Below are positions 17,382 through 25,448 of a stretch of DNA of 64,000 nt, one piece after another (the first letter of the stretch is position 1; the number at the start of each line of letters is the position of its first letter). Below the pieces are notes generated by a model that saw only the letters and a list, made by a program, of their open reading frames with translations, did no database searches and was not told where the DNA came from. Where the stretch lies: contig CBDEUV010000002.1 of assembly GCA_965243385.1 (NCBI GenBank), positions 6,200,001 to 6,264,000 on the forward strand, given 5' to 3'. The stretch comes from JANSYA01 sp965243385 (lineage in GTDB: Bacteria > Spirochaetota > Leptospiria > Leptospirales > Leptonemataceae). A program made the position numbers and the translations under genes.

Positions 17382-17469
17382 CTGTGGTCGCCGGCAGGCG
17401 ACGGCGAAAACGAAACGAAATAGAATTATTGCGAAGAGTACGAACGCCGAATTTCAGGATACGGAAATT

Positions 17470-18225
17470 ATGGAAGTAACGGAAGAAAACACACATTCTG
17501 AGCCGGCGCCTTCGGGCGCGGCCGAACAAAATTCGCCAGGAGCTGGCGAACAGCACGGCGGAACCCCCGAGGGCGTGGACGTGGCGGATGGTCACAAAGC
17601 CGTCGGCGAAGAGGCACAATCGAGCGCAGCCGGTGAAAACACGGCTGAAGAGAACGCCGCTCCGGAACAAGGGGCGGGCGCGGAAACGGCTCCACCCGAA
17701 AGCGATCTGGAGCGGGCCGAGCGCGAAATCACCGAACTCAAAGACAGCTGGAACCGGGAGCGGGCGGACTTTGCGAATTTTCGCAAGCGCACGATTCAGG
17801 AACGCGCCCGCGCCCAGGGCGAAGCGGTCGCGAAATTTACGCGCGAGCTGCTGGACGTAATGGATAACCTGGACCGGGTGTTGAGCATCGAAAGCGACAA
17901 TGCCGAGGTGCAGAATTTCGTAACCGGCGTCGAAATGATTCGCTCCAGTTTCGTGGGAGTCTTTCAGAATCACAATATTCGCGTATCGAATCCTTTGAAC
18001 GAGGCCTTCGATCCGATGTCCATGGAAGCCATCGCCCGCGAAGAGCGGCCCGACCTGAGCGCCGACACGGTACTGGAAGTCTATCAATCGGGCTACACGA
18101 TCGATCTGGGTCATGGCGAAATGCAAACGCTGCGGCCGGCCCGGGTCAAAGTCGGCGTCGCCGCTAAAGCGGGGAGCGCGGAAAAATCGGGCGGGGACAG
18201 CGACGCCGGAGAGGCGAACGAGTAA
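17470..18225 (+). CDS. grpE: Nucleotide exchange factor GrpE
   Basis: Dimeric co-chaperone that releases ADP from DnaK. The 251 residues split into an acidic, low-complexity N-terminus (1-80), a long coiled coil (about 80-130, including NRERADFANFRKRT, the GrpE landmark) and a C-terminal beta-wing domain (about 135-225: LDVMDNLDRVL, GVEMIRSSFVGVF, FDPMSMEAIAREERPDL, GYTIDLGHGEMQTLRPARVKV). The acidic N-terminal tail is longer than in most GrpE proteins. It lies between hrcA and dnaK in the same direction. Confidence 0.96.
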   Translation: MEVTEENTHSEPAPSGAAEQNSPGAGEQHGGTPEGVDVADGHKAVGEEAQSSAAGENTAEENAAPEQGAGAETAPPESDLERAEREITELKDSWNRERADFANFRKRTIQERARAQGEAVAKFTRELLDVMDNLDRVLSIESDNAEVQNFVTGVEMIRSSFVGVFQNHNIRVSNPLNEAFDPMSMEAIAREERPDLSADTVLEVYQSGYTIDLGHGEMQTLRPARVKVGVAAKAGSAEKSGGDSDAGEANE

Positions 18226-18301
18226 TCATACACAAGAAGCCGGAAAGGCTCTGACCAGGAATCAACGAAATTTCGCATAGCGCACAATAGAGGACAAGAA
18301 C

Positions 18302-20254
18302 ATGGCAAAAGAAAAAATTATCGGCATCGACCTGGGCACGACGAATTCGTGCGTCGCAGTCATGGAAGGCGGCGAGCCGGTCGTAATTCAAAACGCGGAA
18401 GGCACGCGCACGACGCCTTCGATCGTCGGCTACGCGGACGGCAACAAACTCGTCGGCCAGATCGCCAAAAACCAGGCTATTACGAATCCGACGAACACGG
18501 TTCGTTCGATCAAACGTTTCATGGGTCTGCGCTTCTCCGAGGCGGATAAAGAAATGGGCAAAGTGCCCTACAAAGTCGTACGTTCCGGCTCCGACGGTCT
18601 GAAAGTCGAAACCGACGACGGCAGCTTCACGCCGCAGGAAGTCTCGGCGGTCACTCTGCAAAAGATGAAGCAGACCGCGGAAGACTATCTCGGCCACTCC
18701 GTAACCAAAGCGGTTGTGACGGTGCCCGCCTATTTTAACGACGAGCAGCGTCAGGCGACCAAGGACGCGGGACGTATCGCCGGCCTGGAAGTCGAGCGGA
18801 TCATCAACGAACCGACCGCGGCCGCGCTGGCTTACGGTCTGGATCGCAAGCAACAAAACAGCAAGATCGTCGTTTACGATCTCGGCGGCGGTACCTTCGA
18901 CGTATCGATCCTGGAGCTGGGAGACGGCGTCTTTGAAGTAAAGTCCACGAACGGCGACACCCATCTGGGCGGCGACGATTTCGATCAGGCGATCATGGAC
19001 TGGATGGTCGAAGAGTACAAAAAAGAATCCGGCATCGACGTGGGCAAAGACCGCATGGCCCTGCAGCGCCTCAAAGAGGCCGCTGAGAAAGCCAAGATCG
19101 AACTGTCCGGAACCGCGAATTCGCAGATCAATATTCCGTTTATCACGGCGGACGCGAGCGGTCCCAAGCACCTGAATATGAGCCTGTCCCGGGCGAAATT
19201 CGATCAGCTGACCCAGAGCCTGGTCGAGCGCACGCGCATTCCTTGCGAAAGCGCGCTCAAAGACGCGGGGCTGTCGGCCAGCGAAATCGACGAAGTGATT
19301 CTCGTCGGCGGTTCGACCCGCATTCCCGCGGTTCAGGAATTGGTCAAAAAGGTCTTCGATAAAGAACCCAATCGTTCCGTGAACCCGGACGAAGTGGTGG
19401 CCATCGGCGCCGCCATCCAGGGCGGCGTGCTCGCCGGCGAAGTCAGCGACGTTTTGCTGCTCGACGTAACTCCGCTCAGCCTGGGTATCGAAACCCTGGG
19501 CGGCGTCTTCACGAAATTGATCGAGCGCAATACGACGATCCCGACCCGCAAGTCGCAGATCTTCTCGACTGCGGCCGATAACCAGACCGCGGTTTCCGTA
19601 CACGTCATGCAGGGCGAACGCGAAATGTCCCGCGACAACCGGACGCTTGCCCGCTTCGACCTGGTGGGCATCGCATCCGCGCCGCGGGGCGTTCCGCAAA
19701 TCGAAGTGACCTTCGATATCGATGCGAACGGCATCGTGCACGTGTCGGCGAAAGACACCGGCACCGGCAAAGAGCAGAAGATTCGCATCGAATCTTCGAG
19801 CGGGCTTTCGGAAGAAGAGATCAATAAAATGGTCAAAGACGCCGAAGAGAACGCGGCGAAGGACGCTGAAGAACGCGAATCGGCCGAAGCGCGCAACGAA
19901 GCGGACAGCCTGACCTATACGCTCGAAAAGGCGCTGGCCGACGCGGGCGACAAGGCTGAAGCGGCCGACCGCGAAAAGGCGGAGGACGTGATCAAGCGCA
20001 CTCGCGAGGCATTGGAGTCGGGCGACAAAGAGCGCATTACGGCGGCGCGCGACGAGATTCGCACCGTCGCCATGGAGCTCGGCCAGAAGCTCGCCGCGGC
20101 GGCCGGTCCGCAAGCGGGAGCCGAAGGCGCTCCGGATATGGGCGGCGCCGGGCCGGAAGCCGGCGCAGGTCCGGAAGCACCGGGCCAGGAAGCTCCCGGA
20201 GGCGAGAAGGTCGTCGATGCCGACTACACCGTAGTCGAAGACGACAAAAAATAA
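18302..20254 (+). CDS. dnaK: Chaperone protein DnaK (Hsp70)
   Basis: ATP-driven Hsp70 chaperone. The 650 residues begin with IIGIDLGTTNSCVAVMEGG (phosphate-1 loop), followed by VVTVPAYFNDEQRQATKDAG, the IVVYDLGGGTFDVSI loop and VILVGGSTRIPAVQ in the ATPase domain, then the substrate-binding domain starting at LLLDVTPLSLGIET, and a lid. The C-terminal tail is Gly/Ala/Pro/Glu-rich and ends in an EEVD-like acidic stretch (VDADYTVVEDDKK). Length and domain order are normal. A 13-bp perfect hairpin follows in the dnaK-dnaJ gap. Confidence 0.99.
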   Translation: MAKEKIIGIDLGTTNSCVAVMEGGEPVVIQNAEGTRTTPSIVGYADGNKLVGQIAKNQAITNPTNTVRSIKRFMGLRFSEADKEMGKVPYKVVRSGSDGLKVETDDGSFTPQEVSAVTLQKMKQTAEDYLGHSVTKAVVTVPAYFNDEQRQATKDAGRIAGLEVERIINEPTAAALAYGLDRKQQNSKIVVYDLGGGTFDVSILELGDGVFEVKSTNGDTHLGGDDFDQAIMDWMVEEYKKESGIDVGKDRMALQRLKEAAEKAKIELSGTANSQINIPFITADASGPKHLNMSLSRAKFDQLTQSLVERTRIPCESALKDAGLSASEIDEVILVGGSTRIPAVQELVKKVFDKEPNRSVNPDEVVAIGAAIQGGVLAGEVSDVLLLDVTPLSLGIETLGGVFTKLIERNTTIPTRKSQIFSTAADNQTAVSVHVMQGEREMSRDNRTLARFDLVGIASAPRGVPQIEVTFDIDANGIVHVSAKDTGTGKEQKIRIESSSGLSEEEINKMVKDAEENAAKDAEERESAEARNEADSLTYTLEKALADAGDKAEAADREKAEDVIKRTREALESGDKERITAARDEIRTVAMELGQKLAAAAGPQAGAEGAPDMGGAGPEAGAGPEAPGQEAPGGEKVVDADYTVVEDDKK

Positions 20255-20285
20255 GAATCGCGCGACGCGCCTGCCTGCGGGTCGG

Positions 20286-20322
20286 CGAGGCGAATCGACT
20301 TCGATGATTTCGATTCGCCTCG
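20286..20322 (+). other. Perfect 13-bp RNA hairpin between dnaK and dnaJ
   Basis: CGAGGCGAATCGA (20286-20298) and TCGATTCGCCTCG (20310-20322) are exact reverse complements separated by 11 bases. No T-tract follows, so it is not a standard rho-independent terminator. It could act as an RNA-processing or stability element that sets the dnaK:dnaJ ratio, or as a partial terminator. Confidence 0.7.
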
Positions 20323-20372
20323 ACCGGCTCGCGCCAGAGTCAGGCGCAATTCCGCGGTGGATGGATTTATAG

Positions 20373-21521
20373 ATGGCTGATCGAGATTATTACGAAGTAC
20401 TGGGCGTCGCAAAAGGCGCGTCCAAAGAAGATATCAAGAAAGGCTATCGCAAGATGGCCATCAAATATCATCCGGACAAGAACCGGGGCGACACGGCGGC
20501 CGAAGAGAAATTCAAAGAGGCCACGGAAGCCTACGAAGTACTTTCCGACGACCAGAAACGACAGATGTACGATCAGTTCGGCAAGGCCGGCGTCGGGCAG
20601 GGAATGGGCGGCGGTCCCGGCGGCTTCGGCCAGCGGGCCTATACCGACTTCTCCGATATCTTCGGGGATCTGGGCGACGTTTTCTCCGAGTTCTTCGGCG
20701 GTAATTTCGGCGGTGGCGGTTTCGGCGGCGGTCGACGCGGCGGCGCGCGGCGTGGTTCCGATCTGCGCTATAACCTGGAGCTTTCGCTGGAAGACGCGGC
20801 GCTGGGCAAAGAGGTCAAACTCGAAATCCCGAAGCAGGACACCTGCGAAGTCTGCGATGGCACCGGCGCAAAGAAAGGCTCTTCGCCGGTCACCTGCGAA
20901 ACCTGCGGCGGAATCGGTCAGGTCCGACGGACCCAGGGTTTCTTTTCGGTGACCACCACCTGTCCGAGCTGCCAGGGGCGCGGACAGATCATTAAAGATC
21001 CCTGCGAAGCCTGCAACGGCTCGGGCGTTACTGAAAAACGACGGACTCTGCATATTAAGATTCCCGCAGGCGTCGAATCCGGCAGTCGGTTGAAAGTGGC
21101 GTCGGAAGGCGAGGCGGGACCCAACGGTGGCCCACACGGCGATCTGTACGTAGTGACGCACATCAAAGGCCATGAAGTATTCGAGCGCCAGGGCAACGAT
21201 CTTGTGGTCCAGGCCAACCTGCCGGTTACGACCGGTTTGCTCGGCGGCGAAATTGAAGTGCCGACCATCGACGGCAAAAAGGTGCGGATGAAAATTCCCG
21301 CTGGAACTGAATCGGGACAGATCTTTCGGCTGAAAGGCAAAGGCATGCCTTATATGGGCGGCTACGGCAAAGGCGATCAGCATGTGCTGATCAACCTGAA
21401 GATTCCGAAAAATCTGAGTAAGAAAGCGAAGCAACTGATCGCCGATCTACAGGACGAGCTGGGCGAAGGCAACGGAGCCGGCGCGGCCGAGTACTCGCGC
21501 GTTTCGGCCGGTTATCAATAA
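20373..21521 (+). CDS. dnaJ: Chaperone protein DnaJ (type I Hsp40)
   Basis: Co-chaperone that stimulates DnaK ATPase. The J domain (1-70) has the HPDKN loop; a long Gly/Phe region follows (about 75-125, GGGPGGFG and many GGG), then the zinc-binding domain with four CxxCxGxG-type repeats (CEVCDGTG, CETCGGIG, CPSCQGRG, CEACNGSG), then the two C-terminal beta domains. All zinc cysteines are present, so it is type I. The 382-residue length is normal. It is the last gene of the heat-shock operon, with a terminator-like structure starting 30 bp downstream. Confidence 0.99.
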   Translation: MADRDYYEVLGVAKGASKEDIKKGYRKMAIKYHPDKNRGDTAAEEKFKEATEAYEVLSDDQKRQMYDQFGKAGVGQGMGGGPGGFGQRAYTDFSDIFGDLGDVFSEFFGGNFGGGGFGGGRRGGARRGSDLRYNLELSLEDAALGKEVKLEIPKQDTCEVCDGTGAKKGSSPVTCETCGGIGQVRRTQGFFSVTTTCPSCQGRGQIIKDPCEACNGSGVTEKRRTLHIKIPAGVESGSRLKVASEGEAGPNGGPHGDLYVVTHIKGHEVFERQGNDLVVQANLPVTTGLLGGEIEVPTIDGKKVRMKIPAGTESGQIFRLKGKGMPYMGGYGKGDQHVLINLKIPKNLSKKAKQLIADLQDELGEGNGAGAAEYSRVSAGYQ

Positions 21522-21537
21522 AACCGGTCGTGTGATT

Positions 21538-21583
21538 CCGGCGGGAGAGACCGCCGGTTTGCCCCGCAACCAGCGGCCTTTTT
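21538..21583 (+). terminator. Terminator after dnaJ with a mutually exclusive upstream hairpin
   Basis: A rho-independent terminator can form from CCGCCGGTT (21551-21559) pairing with AACCAGCGG (21568-21576; one C-A mismatch), followed after CC by TTTTT (21579-21583). The left arm overlaps a second hairpin, CCGGCGG (21538-21544) with CCGCCGG (21551-21557) and a 6-base loop. Only one of the two can form at a time, the layout of an attenuator. The simplest reading is the heat-shock operon terminator; regulated read-through into the next gene is possible. Confidence 0.6.
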
Positions 21584-21634
21584 CCCTTTACAAACCAGGA
21601 CCTTCTCCGCACCTTCCATCGGGAATTTCATCAC

Positions 21635-22606
21635 ATGAGTAAAGTTAAAGTCGGTCTCGTCGGTACCGGCCATATGGGCCAGTATCACGTCAATATCGCA
21701 GCCGGATTGCCGGAATACGAAGTCGTAGGAATCTATGACGCCGACCCGGCGCGCGCGGCTGAAATCGGCGAACGCTTCAGTGTTCCGCCGATCGATTCAT
21801 TCGACGAGCTGGTGGACCAGTCCGAAGCGATCGTCATCGCCGTACCCACGGTGCTGCACTACAAGATGGCGCTGCAGGCGCTGCAGGCCGGCCGGCACGT
21901 TCTCGTCGAAAAACCCATGACCGAAACGGTCGCCCAGGCCCGGGAATTGGTCGAGCTGGCCGAGACCAAAGGACTGACCTTCCAGGTCGGCCACGTCGAA
22001 CGCTTCAACGGCGCGGTGCTCGAACTCAACAAAATCGTTGAGGAGCCCTTGCTGGTCGAATCGCGCCGGCTCGCTCCATTTAATCCGCGTATCTCCGACG
22101 TGGGCGTAGTTCTGGATCTTATGATCCATGATATCGATATTATTCTCAACATGGTGAACAAGGAAGTCGTTTCGGTTCACGGACGCGGGAATCGAGCGCT
22201 CAGCGATCATGAAGACATCGCCGTCGCCACGATTTTATTCGAAGGCGGCTGCGTGGCGAATTTGATCGCCAGCCGGGCCACCCAGGCGAAGATCCGGCGC
22301 CTGAATATCACTCAGGAAAACGCCTATATCGTTCTGGATTTCGCGACCCAGGACATCGACATTCATCGCCGCGCTTCGAGCGCGTACCTGATGACCCGCG
22401 AAGAGCTGAAGTACAAACAAGAGGCCTTTGTTGAAAAGATCGCCGTGCACCGCGACAATCCGCTGCGCCAGGAGCACCAGCATTTCGTCGCCTGTATTCG
22501 CGGCGCGAGCGAACCAGTAGTCGGCTATCAGGAAGAGTTAAGAACTCTGGAAATCGCGAGCAAGATTCTCAGCGATATCAAAGAGACGATTCAGGTTCCG
22601 TCGTAA
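21635..22606 (+). CDS. Gfo/Idh/MocA-family NAD(P)-dependent oxidoreductase
   Basis: A 323-residue dehydrogenase, probably acting on a sugar or sugar-nucleotide. The Rossmann fold starts KVGLVGTGHMGQYHV (GxGxxG near residues 8-13), has the family's EKPMTET motif (about residues 91-97, with the conserved Lys) and a C-terminal alpha/beta domain in which DLMIHDIDIILNMV supplies the catalytic-region His and Asp. Proteins of this type often serve in cell-surface sugar biosynthesis, but the substrate is not readable here. It lies 113 bp downstream of dnaJ behind the putative attenuator. Confidence 0.88.
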   Translation: MSKVKVGLVGTGHMGQYHVNIAAGLPEYEVVGIYDADPARAAEIGERFSVPPIDSFDELVDQSEAIVIAVPTVLHYKMALQALQAGRHVLVEKPMTETVAQARELVELAETKGLTFQVGHVERFNGAVLELNKIVEEPLLVESRRLAPFNPRISDVGVVLDLMIHDIDIILNMVNKEVVSVHGRGNRALSDHEDIAVATILFEGGCVANLIASRATQAKIRRLNITQENAYIVLDFATQDIDIHRRASSAYLMTREELKYKQEAFVEKIAVHRDNPLRQEHQHFVACIRGASEPVVGYQEELRTLEIASKILSDIKETIQVPS

Positions 22607-22638
22607 AGGCCGGAATCAGGGGGCCGTTGATGCTGGAT

Positions 22639-23661
22639 TCATTCCTGAGCTTCGCCCCCGGACAGCTCTGACAGGATCGCGTTCAACTGAAGCTCCAGCG
22701 CTTTCGCGTCGATCTGCGCCTGGAGCGCGCTCAAATTTTCGCGCATGCGGCCGCGTTCGTCCGGCGTAAATCGATTGTGCCATTGCCTCACTACCGCGCC
22801 CGCCAGTTCCACCCGCGCCTCTGAGGCGCGATCGGCCAGGTTTGTGCGGCCTTCTTCGCGGGCGAGTTTGCCGATTTCTTTCAGGCTTTCGTCCGCGCCC
22901 GAATAGATCTGCAGGGCTTCGTCCGGCCGGCGGACTCCGGCGCTGCGTTCGACGCCGACCGTCGCGATCGTCTCGATGGCCTGGCCGGCCACGTCGTCGC
23001 TGACTTTGACCGCCCGCCCGCCGACTTCGCCCAGGCTGCGCAGAGCCTGCAGCGCGGCGCTCGTCGGCGTATTCTCGAGCGCGGATTTCTGCATGTCCAA
23101 TATCAGCTCTTTGCTGTAGCTGACGAATTTTTCGCGGGCGGTGCGGGTCGTGCTTTCCCGCAGGGCGCCGATCACCTGGTCGGCCTGGTCCGCGCGAATA
23201 TTGACCAGCTCTTCCGAACGTCGCACGCTGCCCGTCGGTAATTCGCGCTCACGCAGCTCAGCTTTCAGGCGCGCGTTTTCGCGGGTCAAATCGGCGGTCG
23301 AGTTTTCGGCCTGCTCGAGATTCAGCGCCCGCGACTGGCTTTCATTGAGATATTGCAAAACCGAATTAAACGAGAAACCGAAGACCATGGCGATTACGAC
23401 CGCCTTGGGAATATCTTCGGGTTTGTTGCCGGTGATATAGAAGACTCCAACCAGCGCTGTAAACCCCCCCAGCATCAGAACCGCGGGCAGGATGATCACC
23501 CAGCGCCAGAGGAAATCAGGCGCGGGTACCGTCGTGGACAGATAGGCGTCGTACAGCATATAGAACCAGTAGGTCAGTCCGCCGGCGCTGCCGAAGAGGA
23601 AGATCAAAAGCAGACTGCGCCAGTCCACGTCGCTCAGTAGCTGTTTCAGTCGTTCGTTCAT
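22639..23661 (-). CDS. Membrane protein with long cytoplasmic coiled coil, function unknown
   Basis: A 340-residue protein with two or three hydrophobic helices near the N-terminus (about 17-38, 50-76 and perhaps 88-105), then a long, charged, predominantly helical region: QAENSTADLTRENARLKAELRERE reads as heptad coiled coil (given here as a position guide, residues about 116-140), followed by Ala-rich helices up to the end. No enzymatic motif is visible. It faces miaB, with about 100 bp between the start codons. It might be a structural or signalling membrane scaffold; I do not recognise a family. Confidence 0.75.
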   Translation of the reverse strand: MNERLKQLLSDVDWRSLLLIFLFGSAGGLTYWFYMLYDAYLSTTVPAPDFLWRWVIILPAVLMLGGFTALVGVFYITGNKPEDIPKAVVIAMVFGFSFNSVLQYLNESQSRALNLEQAENSTADLTRENARLKAELRERELPTGSVRRSEELVNIRADQADQVIGALRESTTRTAREKFVSYSKELILDMQKSALENTPTSAALQALRSLGEVGGRAVKVSDDVAGQAIETIATVGVERSAGVRRPDEALQIYSGADESLKEIGKLAREEGRTNLADRASEARVELAGAVVRQWHNRFTPDERGRMRENLSALQAQIDAKALELQLNAILSELSGGEAQE

Positions 23662-23762
23662 TCCGGTCGCTCCCTTTGCGCGGCGAACCGCCGAAGGGGC
23701 GGCCGTAACCCTTTGAAATTAAGGTGGCGGAAAATGGCGACAATCCGGTTTGTGGAAGCCTG

Positions 23763-25208
23763 ATGTCCGCCGGACTGAAAAATATCGATTCCGGAAACAC
23801 TCTTTCCGATTCGGCCGCCGCCGTTGTTTCCCCGACAACGCTGACCCGCCTGTACGTCGAAACTTACGGCTGTCAGATGAACGAATATGACTCCGGCCTG
23901 GTGCGTTCGATTCTGGGAGAGGCGGGCTACGACCGGGCGGAGACACCCGAAGACGCGGGTGTGATTCTCCTGAACACCTGCGCGATTCGCGAAAAAGCCC
24001 ACGAAAAAGTTTATAACCGACTCCACGCTCTCGGTCATCTCAAACGCAAAGATCCGCGCACCGTCATCGGCATTCTCGGTTGCATGGCGCAAAATCTGGG
24101 GGACGATCTCTTCGCCCAGGGCCTGCCGGTGGATTTCGTAATGGGGCCGGATAATTATCGCGAGCTGCCGGAGATCGTTTCGCGCATTCGAGCCGGCCAG
24201 GAAAGCAATCTTAATATTACGCAACTATCGCGCACTGAAACCTACGAAGAGATCGAGCCCAATGTGGTCTCCGGCAAACTGGCGTTTGTCACCATCATGC
24301 GTGGCTGCGACAATTTTTGTTCGTTCTGCGTTGTGCCGTACACCCGCGGCCGGGAACGCAGCCGTTCTCCGGAGTCGATCGTCGCCGAAATCAATCAGCT
24401 GGCCCTGGGCGCCGGCGTTCGGGAAGTGACGCTGCTCGGTCAGAACGTAAATTCGTATCGCCACCCCACGGACGGCGATTCCGATTTTCGTTTTCGGCAT
24501 CTCATCAAGCGGATTCTGAAGGAAACCGATATCGCGCGTATTCGCTTCACTTCCCCGCATCCGCACGATTTTCCCGAAGACCTGCTGGATTTGATGGCGG
24601 CCGAGGAACGTTTTTGCAGTCAGATTCATCTGCCGGTTCAGGCCGGGGCGACCAGCACGCTGGAACGAATGAAGCGCGACTACAGCCGCGAAGAGTTCCT
24701 GACCCTGGTCGATAAGATTCGCACGCGGATGCCGGAGGTCGGATTGACCACCGACGTAATCGTCGGTTTCAGCGGCGAAAGCGACGCCGAATTCGAAGAA
24801 ACGCTTTCGCTGATGCGGGCCGTGCGATTCGACATGGCCTTCATGTTTCACTACTCCGAGCGGTCGCAGACCTACGCGCACAAACGTATGCCTGACGACG
24901 TTCCGCACGCAGTCAAACTGGAGCGCCTGCGCCGGCTGATCGAATTGCAGACCGAAATTGCGCGCGAAAAAAACGCCGCGTTGATCGGACGCACATTTGA
25001 AGTGCTGGTCGAAGGCCGCAGCAAACGTTCGGCAGTGGAGTTGATGGGACGCTCGGCCTCCGGAAAAACGATTATCTTTCCGGCGCCCGGACTGAACGGC
25101 GTGGAGGCCAGTGAAGCGAAGCTCGATCTGGACTCGCTGCTCGGAAAGTTGATCTCCGTTAAGGTCACCGAAAGTACGCCGGCGACATTGCGCGGCGTTG
25201 CGGTGTGA
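23763..25208 (+). CDS. miaB: tRNA-2-methylthio-N6-dimethylallyladenosine synthase MiaB
   Basis: Radical-SAM methylthiotransferase that makes ms2i6A37 in tRNA. The UPF0004 domain starts RLYVETYGCQMNEYDS and contains LLNTCAIREKAHEKV, both typical of MiaB; the radical-SAM cluster is CDNFCSFC (Cys182, Cys186, Cys189 from this start) within the MRGCDNFCSFCVVPYTRG block. A TRAM domain closes the protein. The ATG at 23763 was preferred over a GTG at 23724 because GGAAG lies just upstream of it and the family does not need the extra 13 residues. It is the second methylthiotransferase gene in the window. Confidence 0.95.
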   Translation: MSAGLKNIDSGNTLSDSAAAVVSPTTLTRLYVETYGCQMNEYDSGLVRSILGEAGYDRAETPEDAGVILLNTCAIREKAHEKVYNRLHALGHLKRKDPRTVIGILGCMAQNLGDDLFAQGLPVDFVMGPDNYRELPEIVSRIRAGQESNLNITQLSRTETYEEIEPNVVSGKLAFVTIMRGCDNFCSFCVVPYTRGRERSRSPESIVAEINQLALGAGVREVTLLGQNVNSYRHPTDGDSDFRFRHLIKRILKETDIARIRFTSPHPHDFPEDLLDLMAAEERFCSQIHLPVQAGATSTLERMKRDYSREEFLTLVDKIRTRMPEVGLTTDVIVGFSGESDAEFEETLSLMRAVRFDMAFMFHYSERSQTYAHKRMPDDVPHAVKLERLRRLIELQTEIAREKNAALIGRTFEVLVEGRSKRSAVELMGRSASGKTIIFPAPGLNGVEASEAKLDLDSLLGKLISVKVTESTPATLRGVAV

Positions 25209-25237
25209 AGCGCGATCGTTCGTTTCGCGACGAATGA

Positions 25238-25440
25238 ATTGGCCACGGATTTCACGGATGGCACGGATGGGTTTACAGTCAAAATCAGGCATCGGTTATT
25301 AGTGTTGGGTATAGCCTTCTTGAGAGATTCATTGAAAAATCCCCGGTGACTCGACGCTTAAAATACCATCCCATCGAACGCCGGAAGTCTGAAATCAATG
25401 CGACACACAATCCGTGACATCCGTGCAATCCGTGGCCAAT
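25238..25440. repeat. MITE-like element with 32-bp terminal inverted repeats built of ACGGAT units
   Basis: The left end (25238-25269) starts ATTGGCCACGGAT and continues with two more ACGGAT units; the right end (25409-25440) is its reverse complement with three mismatches and ends ATCCGTGGCCAAT. The 140 or so interior bases encode nothing I can support. The element fills almost the whole miaB to lipoprotein-gene gap. I see no clear target-site duplication and no transposase. Confidence 0.75.
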
Positions 25441-25448
25441 AAAAATCG

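Noticed and set aside
18164..20113. A 649-codon open frame antisense to dnaK
   Set aside because: Long antisense frames opposite dnaK are a known by-product of its codon bias in GC-rich genomes; the sequence has no domain and overlaps a certain gene entirely.
21530..21583. Cobalamin- or glycine-riboswitch-like words (GCCCCGCAACC, GGGAGAGACC) before the oxidoreductase gene
   Set aside because: The 113-bp gap is too short for a complete cobalamin aptamer and the other conserved boxes are missing; the bases are better explained by the terminator and its competing hairpin.
25238..25440. CRISPR array suspected from repeated ACGGAT units
   Set aside because: The units are too short, are spaced by three bases, and are arranged as terminal inverted repeats rather than direct repeats with spacers; no cas gene is near.
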